This document shows, piece by piece, positions 1 through 8,414 of a DNA stretch of 64,000 bases. The stretch is taken from NCBI RefSeq assembly GCF_031583065.1, contig NZ_CP134053.1, forward strand, positions 5,373,001 through 5,437,000, written 5' to 3'. Each line of letters starts with the position of its first letter. Position 1 is the stretch's first letter. The stretch comes from Streptomyces sp. CGMCC 4.7035. Lineage in GTDB: Bacteria > Actinomycetota > Actinomycetes > Streptomycetales > Streptomycetaceae. The notes under the pieces are model-generated. The model was not told the origin of the DNA. It was given only the letters and a program-made list of their open reading frames with translations, and did no database searches. The position numbers were made by a program, and so were the translations under genes.

Positions 1-2
1 CC

Positions 3-320
3 ATGACCCGTGACATCGCGGAGGTCCCCGCGGTCGAGGTGATCGTGACGGTCGCCGTCAACCTGATGAGCGCCGCCGCCGTGAAGCTCGGTCTGACCGA
101 GGAGGGCGACAAGTACAAGGACCTGGACGAGGCCCGCAAGCTGGTGCACGCCCTCGCCGGTCTGCTCGACGCGAGCGCGACGGAGATCAGCTCCTTCCAC
201 GCGGCTCCGCTGCGCGACGGCCTGAAGTCGCTCCAGCTGGCATTCCGCGAGGCGTCGATCGTCCCGGACGAGCCGGGCCAGGGGCCGGGCGAGAAGTACA
301 CCGGCCCGATCTACGGCTAG
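3..320 (+). CDS. DUF1844 family protein (probably 5'-truncated by window edge)
   Basis: Small conserved actinobacterial protein of unknown function. The visible part, 105 residues from ATG at 3, carries the conserved block VEVIVTVAVNLMSAAAVKLG, a helical stretch with LVHALAGLLDASATEIS, and a C-terminus ending EKYTGPIYG. In the homologues I remember, the protein begins 10-20 residues before this methionine, so the true start is probably left of the window. In Streptomyces this family lies just downstream of the translation genes infC-rpmI-rplT, which fits the core-chromosome position. It ends one base before the convergent SseB-like gene. Cytosolic, with no signal peptide or membrane segment. 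Family assignment is fairly sure; function is unknown. Confidence 0.8.
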   Translation: MTRDIAEVPAVEVIVTVAVNLMSAAAVKLGLTEEGDKYKDLDEARKLVHALAGLLDASATEISSFHAAPLRDGLKSLQLAFREASIVPDEPGQGPGEKYTGPIYG

Positions 321-321
321 T

Positions 322-1053
322 TCACCCACGTACGAACAAGGGCTCGCCCGGCGGCGTCGCCCCGGCCGGCAGCACTGCCAGGTCGAGGCCGCGCACCAGG
401 CGGGCCCTCAGCGTTTCGTCGGCGGCCATGTGCTGCGCCACCGCGCGTGCGGTCTCGGCCGGGGACGCGGCGGGGTCCACGACGATCGCCAGGATGCCGT
501 CGGCCTGTCCCGGGCCGAGGTAGGCGCGCACAACGGCCGGCTCGGCGGCCACAGCGGCCCGTACCGCGCCGGTCACGGCCGGGTCGGCGAGCGGATCGGT
601 CGTCGTGCGGCCCTCCGCGAGTGCCAGCAGCGCCGGGCCCGTCAGCTCGAACGGCACCGGCCCGGACATGTCCAGCACGATCGTGTCGGCCTTCTCGTGC
701 ACCGCGGCCTGCAGGGCCTGGTGCAGGGGGACGGCGACGGGGCGGGCCGCGGGGTCCCACCGGGCCAGCGAGTCGGTGGACGTGAAGGCGGGAAGGGCGG
801 TACGGCCGCCGGCCTTCAGGGTCGGCACGGCCATCTCGCTGGTCTTCTCGCGGCGCAACCCGTTCTCGTCCTCCTCGACCTCCCCCAGGATCGCGACGAC
901 GGGGACAAGGAGCCGCGCCCCCTTCAGCGCCTCCAGGACGGGCCCCACGGCGGTGCGGTCCTCGGCCCAGGCGGCGAGCGCCGCACTCAGCCGGGGGTCG
1001 GCGCGGCCGTCGTCGTCGGAGAAGAGGGAGTCGGGAATGTTCTTGTTCGCCAC
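322..1053 (-). CDS. SseB-like protein
   Basis: SseB N-terminal domain protein of 243 residues. The start is GTG at 1053 (reads VANKNIPDS), with AGGG about nine bases upstream; the longer open frame back to 1836 has no support and overlaps the oppositely oriented hydrolase gene. Residues about 10-120 form the SseB-like domain (LSAALAAWAEDRTAVGPVLEAL, LLVPVVAILGEV, TALPAFTSTDSLARWDP, PLHQALQAAVHEKADTIVLDMSGP). The C-terminal half is a second alpha/beta region ending GEPLFVRG. SseB was named as a suppressor and modulator of rhodanese-type sulfur transfer in E. coli, but the role in Streptomyces is not established. It converges on the DUF1844 gene with a one-base gap. Confidence 0.8.
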   Translation of the reverse strand: MANKNIPDSLFSDDDGRADPRLSAALAAWAEDRTAVGPVLEALKGARLLVPVVAILGEVEEDENGLRREKTSEMAVPTLKAGGRTALPAFTSTDSLARWDPAARPVAVPLHQALQAAVHEKADTIVLDMSGPVPFELTGPALLALAEGRTTTDPLADPAVTGAVRAAVAAEPAVVRAYLGPGQADGILAIVVDPAASPAETARAVAQHMAADETLRARLVRGLDLAVLPAGATPPGEPLFVRG

Positions 1054-1203
1054 GGTCACCGACCCTATCGGTGGGTCTCTGCTGCGCTTGTGCCGACCCC
1101 GAAACGCGACGGTCACCGGTCTCACGGGTTTTTCAGGTTTCCCTGACGCGCATCTAACTTTGGTCTGACGGCACGCACAGCACCGGCCCCGAGCATCGCG
1201 GGC

Positions 1204-2190
1204 ATGGAGTCCCACAGAGCCCACCGTCGCCGCCGCGCCTTCTCCTCCCGACGCCGCCCCCTTCTCTGTACGGTGCTGGCGTCGGCCGTCATCGTCGGCG
1301 GTACGGCCGCCGGGACCGCGTATGTGAAGGCGCAGGCGCACGCCGACGCGGGCGCCGTATCGTCGCCGTCGTCGGCGCCACCTTCGGCGTCGGCATCGGC
1401 ATCGGTGGGCCTGGAGGCATCGGTGGAACCTGTGGCGGAGCCCTCGGTGGACCGGGACGCGCTGCTGGAGAAGGCCATGAAGTCGGTGACCGTCGAGGAC
1501 GGCGCCGACGTGGCCGTGGCGGTTCTCGACGTGGACTCCGGTGAAAGTGCCACGTACGGCGACGGTGCGTTCGACACGGCGAGCATCGTGAAGGTCGACA
1601 TCCTGGCGGCGCTGCTGCTCCAGGCGCAGGACGCGAACCGGCGGCTGACCGCACAGGAGAAGACGTACGCCACCGCGATGATCGAGAACAGCGACAACGC
1701 GTCCGCGTCGGCGCTGTGGACCGCGATCGGGCAGGCGGACGGCCTCGACAGCGCGAACAAGCGTTTCGGCCTGACGGACACCGTGGGCGGCGACGGCGCG
1801 CTGTGGGGACTGACGCAGACCACGGCGGCCGACCAACTCACCCTTCTTCAGCAGGCGTTCGGGGACGACTCCAAGCTGAGCAAGGCCTCGCGGACGTATC
1901 TACAGGGGCTCATGGGCGATATCGCCGAGGACCAGCACTGGGGTGTGTCGGCGGTCGCGGACGGCTCGCGGTGGGCGCTGAAGAACGGCTGGCTGCCGCG
2001 CAGTACGACCGGGCTGTGGGACATCAACAGCATCGGGCGGGTCACCACCGACGGCCATGACTATCTGGTGGTGACGCTGTCGAAGGGCAACTCCACGAAG
2101 GTGAAGGGGATTTCACTCGTGGAAGCGGCCGCACGGGCGGCGGTGTCGGCGTTCGAGGACGCCGACGGCTCGGCGAAGCCTGCGAGCTAG
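1204..2190 (+). CDS. Secreted class A beta-lactamase-fold serine hydrolase
   Basis: 328-residue exported penicillin-recognising serine hydrolase. Residues 1-45 are an Arg-rich N-terminus followed by one hydrophobic stretch (LLCTVLASAVIVGGTAAG) that acts as a signal peptide or anchor. A Ser/Ala-rich linker follows, then the catalytic domain. The SxxK motif is in TASIVKVDILAALL and the SDN motif in ENSDNASASALW. The third box is degenerate: KNGWLPRS appears where KTG would be expected. This suggests a cell-wall or housekeeping hydrolase rather than an efficient drug-resistance enzyme. The TAG stop lies within a CTAG that is the left flank of a MITE-like element, so the extreme C-terminus (ADGSAKPAS) may have been altered by that insertion. 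Confidence 0.8.
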   Translation: MESHRAHRRRRAFSSRRRPLLCTVLASAVIVGGTAAGTAYVKAQAHADAGAVSSPSSAPPSASASASVGLEASVEPVAEPSVDRDALLEKAMKSVTVEDGADVAVAVLDVDSGESATYGDGAFDTASIVKVDILAALLLQAQDANRRLTAQEKTYATAMIENSDNASASALWTAIGQADGLDSANKRFGLTDTVGGDGALWGLTQTTAADQLTLLQQAFGDDSKLSKASRTYLQGLMGDIAEDQHWGVSAVADGSRWALKNGWLPRSTTGLWDINSIGRVTTDGHDYLVVTLSKGNSTKVKGISLVEAAARAAVSAFEDADGSAKPAS

Positions 2191-2413
2191 TGCCCCGGCA
2201 GGCAACGTTTGCCCGTCAAGGAGCGGCGTCCGGTGCGTGCTCTGGGGGTACCCCCTGCTCGTAGAGCTTGGGGGAGTGCCGGACGGAAGCCCTCGTACTG
2301 GATGTACTTGGGCTTTCGGCCGGTGCGGCGAGTGGGGGTCCCCCCTGCTCGAAGAGCTTGGGGGAGCGTGCCGGGCGTCGCGACAGGGCGAACGTTGCCT
2401 GTTGGGGCACTAG
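2187..2413. mobile_element. MITE-like non-autonomous element with terminal inverted repeats and CTAG flanks
   Basis: The element is 2191-2409 (219 bp). The left end, TGCCCCGGCAGGCAACG, and the reverse complement of the right end, TGCCCCAACAGGCAACG, match at 21 of 24 positions over 2191-2214. Both ends are flanked by CTAG (2187-2190 and 2410-2413), consistent with a 4-bp target duplication such as the YTAR preference of IS5-group elements. No transposase is encoded. Two copies of a short palindromic repeat are embedded at 2243-2276 and 2333-2366. Short open frames across it are not convincing genes. Confidence 0.65.
2243..2366. repeat. Two direct copies of a 34-bp GGGGGTNCCCCC...CTTGGGGGAG repeat
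   Basis: Copy 1 (2243-2276) and copy 2 (2333-2366) both read TGGGGGT, CCCCCTGCTCG, then GAGCTTGGGGGAG. Relatives lie at 13745-13804 and, in frame, inside tnpB at 24887-24916. Each forms a strong C/G hairpin. This is a repeat family of the kind common in Streptomyces genomes; its mechanism of spread is not known to me. Confidence 0.7.
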
Positions 2414-2443
2414 GTCCTGTCCGTCCTCCCCGGCGCCGCCTCC

Positions 2444-3622
2444 TCAGGAGCTGTGGAAGCGCGACCTGTTGCGGCCCCGCCACAGCATCACCGACGCCAC
2501 CAGCAGCACTCCGCCCACGCCGCCCACGAGCGGGCCCACCCAGTCGGGCGAGTTCGTCTCGTCGTCGGCCGTGTCGGGGCCGCTGCCGAAGTACTTCTTG
2601 CCGTACGCCGCCGCGTGCGGATCTTCCGGCCGGAGTTTCGCGGCCGCCTTGATGGCAGCCGCGGGGTCGACGAAACCGAAGCCGCGGGAGTCGTCGCGGC
2701 CACCGCTGGGGGCGTCGCGGGCCGTCTTCTCCAGGAGCTGCTTGATCTGGGCCGGGGACAGGCCCGGATGCGCCGCCTTGATCAGGGCGACGGCTCCCGA
2801 GACGAACGCGGACGCCGCGCTGGTGCCCCAGCCCTCGTAGTACTTGCGGTCCGGGTTGACGATGACGACGCCGTCGCCGGGCGCGCTGACGGTGGCGTAC
2901 CAGCGGCGGGTGGAGAAGGAGGCACGGTTGCCGTCGCTGTCGACGGCGGTCGCGGCGATGACGCCCGGGTAGGCGGCCGGGTACGAGATGTGGTCGCCCT
3001 TCTCGCCGCCGTTGCCGGCGGAGGCGACGACGACGGCGCCCTTCTTCAGGGCGTACTGCACCGCCTCGTCCTCGGCCGCTTCGGGGTGCGCGGAGTTGGA
3101 GTCGTCACCGAGGGAGAGGTTGATGACGTCGGCGCCCTGGTCGGCGGCCCAGCGGATGCCCTCGGCAAGGGCGTTGCCGCGGGTGTTGCGGGCCTTCGTA
3201 CGGGCCGGGTCGTCGTCCTCCAGGATGACGCGTACGGGGAGGATCTTCGCCTCGGGGGCGATGCCCATGACGCCGTCGGCGTTGCCGATGCCGTGCCCGT
3301 GACCGGCGATGATGCCGGCCATGGCGGTGCCGTGCCCGGCCCACGTGCTGTCGCCCCGCTGGGCGCCGAAGCCGACCAGGTCGTTGCCGTCGAGGACGTT
3401 GCCGGCCAGGTCGGGGTGGGTGGCGTCGACGCCCGTGTCGAGGACGGCGACGGTGACGCCCTTGCCCTTGGTGGTCTGCCAGGCCTCCTGGGTGTGCATG
3501 GCGTCGAGGGCCCACTCCTGGGCACGTATCCCGTCAGCGTGCGCGACGGTGGAGGGCAGCAGGGCGAGGGAGCCGGCAAGGAGCAGGGGGACGAGGCGGG
3601 CGCCGGTCCTACGGGCGCTCAT
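2444..3622 (-). CDS. Subtilisin-family (S8) serine protease, type VII secretion-associated mycosin-like
   Basis: 392-residue membrane-anchored subtilase. An N-terminal signal peptide (LVPLLLAGSLALLPSTVAHA) precedes the mature protein, and a C-terminal transmembrane helix (about 358-380, VGPLVGGVGGVLLVASVML) ends in a basic tail. All three catalytic motifs are present: Asp in VAVLDTGVDATHPDL, His in GHGTAMAGIIAG and Ser in GTSAASAFVSGA. This layout is that of mycosins, the protease component of ESX/type VII systems, but no ESX core gene is in the window. The start overlaps the stop of the upstream Pro-rich membrane protein by four bases, so the two are probably translated together and may work together at the cell surface. 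Confidence 0.85.
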   Translation of the reverse strand: MSARRTGARLVPLLLAGSLALLPSTVAHADGIRAQEWALDAMHTQEAWQTTKGKGVTVAVLDTGVDATHPDLAGNVLDGNDLVGFGAQRGDSTWAGHGTAMAGIIAGHGHGIGNADGVMGIAPEAKILPVRVILEDDDPARTKARNTRGNALAEGIRWAADQGADVINLSLGDDSNSAHPEAAEDEAVQYALKKGAVVVASAGNGGEKGDHISYPAAYPGVIAATAVDSDGNRASFSTRRWYATVSAPGDGVVIVNPDRKYYEGWGTSAASAFVSGAVALIKAAHPGLSPAQIKQLLEKTARDAPSGGRDDSRGFGFVDPAAAIKAAAKLRPEDPHAAAYGKKYFGSGPDTADDETNSPDWVGPLVGGVGGVLLVASVMLWRGRNRSRFHSS

Positions 3623-5481
3623 GAGGGCTTCTCCGTGGCCGAGGTGACGGTTTTACGGAGGGCCGCTTCGATGCGGTCGGTGAGACCCACCGCCTCGTTG
3701 CCGAGACCCGCCTGGGCGGGGGCCGTGGTGGCGCCGGTCTTCATGGCGTCCGCCGCGGACTGTGCTTCGGTGACCGTGCGGCCGTCGGCGAAACCGGAGA
3801 CGCCGTAGACGACGACGGGGACGTTCGTGAGGACCGAGATCGTCCAGGAGGCGCGCTGAGCGTCACCGAAGCGCGCGGCGACGGTGTCCTTCGCGGCGTA
3901 CGGACGGGGCATCAGGTCGGTGCGCCGGTCGAGGCCCTCTTTCTTGAAGCGGCTGCTCAGGGCCGTCATGGCGGCGGCGTCGGCCCGGGTGAACAGCAGG
4001 CCGACGGTGGTGACATGGCTGCGGGTCGCGTCCGTGTAGGTGGCGCGCAAAAGCCGTAGGCAGCCGGCGGGGGCGAGGGCCTTGCTCAGGAGGGGGTCGA
4101 AGGCGTCCTTGCAGCCGGTGTCGGGGGCGACGGCGACGCGGGTCCAGGTGCGGTCGGCGCCGCCGGGGCCCGCGCCGGGTCCGTAGACGGTGGGCGGGAA
4201 GAGCTGGTCGACGGGCACGCTGTGCCACAGGCTCCCGGTCACGTCGTACGCGCCCTGCGCCCCGTCTCCCGAGCCGCCCCCGGTGAGCCAGCTTCCGGTC
4301 GCGGCACCGCCGATGAGTCCGAGCCCGAGGACCAGGCAGGCGGCGGCCACGGTGGTCCGGGGCCGTATCCGCGCGCCGAAGGTCCGCGGGTGCGCGGTGG
4401 CGACGTCGCGTGTGTCGGGCTGGGCGAAGGTGACGAAGGGACGGGCGGACGCGGCGGGCAGGTCGCCTTCGCTCTGGGGGCGCAGGCGCGCGGTCGTCTC
4501 CACGATGCCGTCGGCGGGCACGGGGGCCGCCTCAGGGGTGGGCGCGGGCACGCCGGGGGCCGGCGGCGCGTCCGGGAAGCGGGCGGAGGCCGCCGGCGGG
4601 GGCGGGGCGGCGGACTCGGCGTTCCGGTCGAGACGGAGGTTGGGGAAGCGGGGGGACTCGGGCGAGCGCCGTGCCGGTGCGTCGCGGTCACCGCCGGATG
4701 CCGGTGGCGTCGACTCACCGGAAGCGCCGCCGGTCCCCTGGGAGCCGGACGAACCGAGCCGGAACGGCCGCGCGGCCGCGCCCGACTGCCCGGACACATC
4801 CGAGGAACCGTTCACTCCGAGCCGCGCGGAAGAACCGGCCGCACCCGACCCGGCGGACCCGCCCGCCACCCCCGAGCGGACCGACGGGCCGTTCGCGCCG
4901 GGACCACCGGGACGGTCCGGCAACGTGTTCGCCGCGGGCGACGGCGGTTGCTCGGGGCGGAGCGGAGCCGTGGCCGAGGAGGTGTGGGGGGCGGGCGTCT
5001 GCCGAGCCGTCGGCACGCTGCGCGGTGGCCCACTGGGCCGAGGCGGCACGGCGGACCGGGCGGAGGCGTCCGGCAGGGGCGCGTTACGCGTCGTGGGCGG
5101 GATACCAGGGCGCGGCGGAACCACTCCGGCACCACCGAAGCCGCCGGGGCGAGGCGATGGGGCAGTGGGCCGCGAAAGACCGTTCGGCAACGCCGAGTTC
5201 CCCGTCCCGGGCAGGCTCCCAGAGCGCGGCCCAGGTCGAGACGCAGGCGCGGCAGGCCGCGAAAAATCGCCCGGCGGCGTCGTGTTACCCGTCGTGGGCG
5301 GTTGGCCGGGGCGGGGCGGGAGCGTCCCGGTGGTGTCGTTGCGGGGCCCTGTCCGGGGTGGGTCCTGCGGGGCGGGAGGTGTGCGGTCCGACTCCGGGGA
5401 TCGTCCGCCCGGCGGGGTCGACGGGCGGGGCGGGTTCGTGGGGCGCGGAGGGATGGAGGCGCGACGCGCTTCCGTGCTCAT
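3619..5481 (-). CDS. Pro-rich single-pass membrane protein, partner of mycosin-like protease
   Basis: 620-residue protein of unknown function. Residues 1-360 are low complexity and rich in Pro, Gly, Ser and Arg, with repeated PPRPG-type motifs, so this part is probably disordered and cytoplasmic. One transmembrane helix follows at about 375-400 (TTVAAACLVLGLGLIGGAATGSWL). The extracytoplasmic domain of roughly 220 residues contains two cysteines (TGCKDAF, PAGCLRLL) that could form a disulfide. The gene overlaps the mycosin-like protease downstream by four bases (ATGA arrangement), which implies coupled translation and a shared role. The N-terminal half has no recognisable domain. The start at 5481 (ATG) fits the MSTEARRA start, but upstream in-frame alternatives cannot be excluded. 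Confidence 0.75.
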   Translation of the reverse strand: MSTEARRASIPPRPTNPPRPSTPPGGRSPESDRTPPAPQDPPRTGPRNDTTGTLPPRPGQPPTTGNTTPPGDFSRPAAPASRPGPRSGSLPGTGNSALPNGLSRPTAPSPRPGGFGGAGVVPPRPGIPPTTRNAPLPDASARSAVPPRPSGPPRSVPTARQTPAPHTSSATAPLRPEQPPSPAANTLPDRPGGPGANGPSVRSGVAGGSAGSGAAGSSARLGVNGSSDVSGQSGAAARPFRLGSSGSQGTGGASGESTPPASGGDRDAPARRSPESPRFPNLRLDRNAESAAPPPPAASARFPDAPPAPGVPAPTPEAAPVPADGIVETTARLRPQSEGDLPAASARPFVTFAQPDTRDVATAHPRTFGARIRPRTTVAAACLVLGLGLIGGAATGSWLTGGGSGDGAQGAYDVTGSLWHSVPVDQLFPPTVYGPGAGPGGADRTWTRVAVAPDTGCKDAFDPLLSKALAPAGCLRLLRATYTDATRSHVTTVGLLFTRADAAAMTALSSRFKKEGLDRRTDLMPRPYAAKDTVAARFGDAQRASWTISVLTNVPVVVYGVSGFADGRTVTEAQSAADAMKTGATTAPAQAGLGNEAVGLTDRIEAALRKTVTSATEKPS

Positions 5482-5777
5482 GCACCCCCCGTTTCGTTGT
5501 GGCCGGGCCGCCCCGGTGCCTGCCCGGGGTGTTCGACCGCCCGCGGAGAGCGGTCAGTACGCGTGGTGCGGAACGCGCCGCCCCATCCCGGGCAGACATA
5601 CCCGCGCAGGCCGGCGCCCATCCCAGGCGTACGCGCCCGGGCGGAGCCGCTGCTTCCCCGCGTGCGCGTCACTCTACGGGTTGAACCGCCTCGAACGGGA
5701 ACCAGTCCGCGGCGCCGGGGCATTCCGCCCGGATCGTCCCCCTACCCTGCGGTAATCACATCTGGCAGGCTTTGATC

Positions 5778-6980
5778 ATGACTGTTCGCGCAGCAGACCG
5801 GGCCCGCTACGACCGGGCCACCGCTCATCTCGACGCCCCCGTCGCGATCGTGGACCTGGAGGCATTCGACGCGAACGCCGACGACCTTCTGCGCCGGGCC
5901 GGCGGCAAGCCGATCCGCGTCGCCAGCAAGTCCGTTCGCTGCCGTGCCCTGCTCGAACGCGTCCTGGCCCGGGACGGTTTCGCGGGCATCATGTCCTTCA
6001 CCCTCGCCGAGTCCCTGTGGCTCGCCCGGTCCGGTTTCGACGACGTCCTGCTCGCCTACCCGTCGGCCGACCGGCAGGGTTACGCCGAGCTGACCGGCGA
6101 CCCCAAGCTCGCCGCCACCGTCACCGTGATGATCGACGACCCGGCCCAGCTGCGCCTGATCGACGACGCCCGCCGGGGCGGCACCGAAGAGGTGCGCGTC
6201 TGCCTGGAGTTGGACACCTCACTGAAGCTGCTCGGCGGACGCGTCCGCGTCGGCGCGCGCCGCTCGCCGCTGCACTCCCCCGCCCAGCTCGGCGACCTGG
6301 CCCGCGTGGTGGCGCGCACGCCCGGTTTCCGGCTGGTGGGGATCATGGGGTACGAGGGCCACATAGCCGGTGTGGGGGACGCGGTGGCCGGGCGTCCGAT
6401 GCGGTCGCGGGCCATCCGGCTGATGCAGGCCACCGCGCGCAAGGAACTCGCCCAGCGGCGCGCCGAAGCGGTGCGTGCCGTCCGGGCCGTGGTGCCCGAC
6501 CTGGAGTTCGTCAACGGCGGCGGCACGGGCAGCGTGCAGTCCACGGCCGCCGAGGACGCGGTGACCGAGATCGCGGCGGGCTCGGGGCTGTACGTGCCGC
6601 GGCTGTTCGACAACTACACCTCGTTCCACGGGCGTCCGGCCGCGCTGTTCGCCCAGCCGGTCGTGCGCAGGCCCGGTGTCGGGGTGGTGACGGTGCTGGG
6701 TGGCGGCTATCCGGCGTCGGGCGCCGCGGGCCGTGACCGGCTGCCCGTCCCGTATCTGCCCGAGGGGCTGAAGTACGACGTCCAGGAGGGCCCCGGCGAG
6801 GTACAGACGCCGCTGCTGGGCGCGGCCGCCGATGACCTCCTCATCGGCGACAAGGTGTGGTTCCGGCACGCGAAGGCGGGCGAGCTGTGCGAACGGTTCG
6901 ACACGCTGCATCTGATCGAGGGCGACAGGGTCACGGCGTCCGTGCCGACGTACCGCGGTGAGGGGCGCACCTTCCTCTGA
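5778..6980 (+). CDS. PLP-dependent fold-III amino acid deaminase/aldolase (alanine racemase N-terminal type)
   Basis: 400 residues from ATG 5778, which has AGG about eight bases upstream; a TTG six bases earlier is possible but less likely. The N-terminal TIM-barrel resembles alanine racemase and D-threonine aldolase: PVAIVDLEAFDANADDLLRR, then the PLP lysine in IRVASKSVRC. The C-terminal block DKVWFRHAKAGELCERF carries His and Cys residues of the kind that bind metal in D-serine dehydratase-like enzymes. The expected reaction is deamination or retro-aldol cleavage of a D-beta-hydroxy amino acid; the substrate is not determined. It stands alone, transcribed opposite to its neighbours. Cytosolic. 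Confidence 0.8.
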   Translation: MTVRAADRARYDRATAHLDAPVAIVDLEAFDANADDLLRRAGGKPIRVASKSVRCRALLERVLARDGFAGIMSFTLAESLWLARSGFDDVLLAYPSADRQGYAELTGDPKLAATVTVMIDDPAQLRLIDDARRGGTEEVRVCLELDTSLKLLGGRVRVGARRSPLHSPAQLGDLARVVARTPGFRLVGIMGYEGHIAGVGDAVAGRPMRSRAIRLMQATARKELAQRRAEAVRAVRAVVPDLEFVNGGGTGSVQSTAAEDAVTEIAAGSGLYVPRLFDNYTSFHGRPAALFAQPVVRRPGVGVVTVLGGGYPASGAAGRDRLPVPYLPEGLKYDVQEGPGEVQTPLLGAAADDLLIGDKVWFRHAKAGELCERFDTLHLIEGDRVTASVPTYRGEGRTFL

Positions 6981-7029
6981 CGCAAGCGGCCCCGTTCCGC
7001 TGCCCACCCGGGGCCGCTCGCGACCGGCT

Positions 7030-7091
7030 CAGTACACCGCCAGTACACCCTGTCCTTCAGTACACCCTGTCCTTCAGTACACCGCGTCCTT
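7030..7091. repeat. 17-bp tandem repeat spanning the stop codon of the HAD gene
   Basis: Units at 7041-7057 and 7058-7074 are identical (CAGTACACCCTGTCCTT). A third (7075-7091) differs by one or two bases and a partial unit lies at 7030-7040. The right-hand unit encodes the last residues and stop of the minus-strand HAD gene, so the gene end has been copied downstream three times, each copy with its own TGA. Confidence 0.8.
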
Positions 7092-8357
7092 CTGGTCGGG
7101 CACCACCGAACCGTCCTCCCGCACGACCGGCCCCCGGCTGCCGTCCGGCTCGTTGTACGCGGTCGTCGAGCACGGGTACGGGTCCAGCCGTCGCGGCAGC
7201 GGCTCGATGAACATGGGTTCGACCAGCCAGCGCCCGTCGGCGTCGTCGTCCGCGCGGCACATCAGTTCGCTCTTGTTCCGGTTGATCACCAGGTGGGCGC
7301 CGGTGGCGTCGCCGACGAAGGTGACGTCGGTGTCGGCGTCGCCCGCCGCGAGCGCGGGCCGGTGCGCGGGATCCTGCTTGCGCCAGGCCGCGGCGCCCCG
7401 GACACCGTAGATCTCCTGGTTGATCCAGCACCGCTTGCCGTCGATGTACGGGATGACCCCGCCCCGGGTCGCGGGGACGCCACCGCAGCCCTCGTTCCGG
7501 GTGGTGATGCGGCCGCGCTCGTCGAGGACCGAACGGATCGCGAGGGTGTGCGCGGCGTCGATGCCGACGCCGCGCGACCACACCTCCGTGACGGGCTCCG
7601 CACCCGCCGACACGACGTAGACGTCGAATCCCGCCTTCCGGAGCGTACGGATCAGGTCGCGCTGCTGCGAGTAGTAGCGGACATAGGCGGGGACGGTGTG
7701 GGTGCCCAGGGTCCGGGTCGCGCCGATGGGCGCCGCGAGGGCCTCCGCGCGGGCCCGGCGGGCGTACGAGGACAGTTCGGCGACCGTGTGGCCCGCGAAG
7801 AGCTGGGGCACCCAGGCGTACTGCGGGACGGTACGCCGGTGGTCCCAGGCACCGGCGAAGGCGGTGGCGCCGCTCGTCGTCGTACCGTTCTCGCGGATCT
7901 CGACGATCTCGTCCGTGCAACGGGCGCGGGTGGAGGTCCTCAGGGGCGCGCCCACGGGTACGTCCGTCCGGCAGGCCCGCGTCAGGGCCCTGTCGGCGGC
8001 GTCCGTGAGCCACGCACTGGTGTCCTTCCAGCGGGCCGGACGCAGGATCCTGTCGTGCCGCAGGGCCCACCCGAGTGTGGCGTCGGTGACGTCGTTCCTG
8101 GTCACCGTGTTGTCCCAGTCGAAGACGGCGACCGGGGCGCTCCCGGCGTTTCGGGCACAGGTGCCGCGCTCGTCGATCACCTGTTGGAGGCGGGCGCGGT
8201 GGTCGCCGCGCCAGGTTCCGGACAGGCGGGGGCAGTCGGGGCGGCCGGTCGCACCCGACGAGGTGATCGCATCCGACGAGGTGATCGCATCCGACGAGGT
8301 GATCGCGGCCGCCAGGGCGGCGGCCGCGACCAGGGCCCACACGAGAAGGTGTCGCAT
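7074..8357 (-). CDS. Secreted HAD-superfamily phosphatase (phosphoserine phosphatase-like)
   Basis: 427-residue exported phosphatase. It begins MRHLLVWALVAAAALAAA, a signal peptide, so I prefer ATG 8357 over GTG 8381; neither has a good ribosome site. The HAD motif I is VAVFDWDNTVTR with the nucleophile Asp, motif II is VYVVSAGAEPV, and the acidic motif is in TFVGDATGAHL. Six or more cysteines (CPRLSG, GTCARN, RARCTDE, EGCGG, KRCWIN, YPCSTT) suggest disulfides in the exported enzyme. Just after the signal peptide an 18-bp tandem repeat encodes AITSSD units. Substrate unknown. A palindrome separates it from the upstream SDR gene, so it is probably not part of that operon. Confidence 0.78.
   Translation of the reverse strand: MRHLLVWALVAAAALAAAITSSDAITSSDAITSSGATGRPDCPRLSGTWRGDHRARLQQVIDERGTCARNAGSAPVAVFDWDNTVTRNDVTDATLGWALRHDRILRPARWKDTSAWLTDAADRALTRACRTDVPVGAPLRTSTRARCTDEIVEIRENGTTTSGATAFAGAWDHRRTVPQYAWVPQLFAGHTVAELSSYARRARAEALAAPIGATRTLGTHTVPAYVRYYSQQRDLIRTLRKAGFDVYVVSAGAEPVTEVWSRGVGIDAAHTLAIRSVLDERGRITTRNEGCGGVPATRGGVIPYIDGKRCWINQEIYGVRGAAAWRKQDPAHRPALAAGDADTDVTFVGDATGAHLVINRNKSELMCRADDDADGRWLVEPMFIEPLPRRLDPYPCSTTAYNEPDGSRGPVVREDGSVVPDQKDAVY
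8256..8305. repeat. 18-bp tandem repeat within HAD phosphatase gene
   Basis: Two perfect 18-bp units (8256-8273 and 8274-8291, CGACGAGGTGATCGCATC) and a partial third (to 8305). In frame on the minus strand they encode AITSSD repeats immediately after the signal peptide. Confidence 0.85.
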
Positions 8358-8389
8358 GGGACGTGGACCGTACACCTTCACCCACTCAA

Positions 8390-8408
8390 AAGGGGTGATT
8401 CACCCCTT
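8390..8408 (-). terminator. Palindrome between SDR and HAD genes (terminator or operator)
   Basis: Perfect 9-bp arms AAGGGGTGA / TCACCCCTT with a single central base. A second short hairpin, CCCCTAAAGGGG, follows at about 8413-8424 and touches the SDR stop. No T-run is visible. The position, between the end of the glnA4-aldehyde dehydrogenase-SDR unit and the HAD start, suits a terminator, but an operator for the HAD gene is equally possible. Confidence 0.45.
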
Positions 8409-8414
8409 CATCCC

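Noticed and set aside
1204..2190. Clinically relevant beta-lactamase resistance gene
   Set aside because: SxxK and SDN motifs are present, but the KTG box is replaced by KNG-W and there is no adjacent resistance context; a cell-wall or housekeeping hydrolase is more likely.
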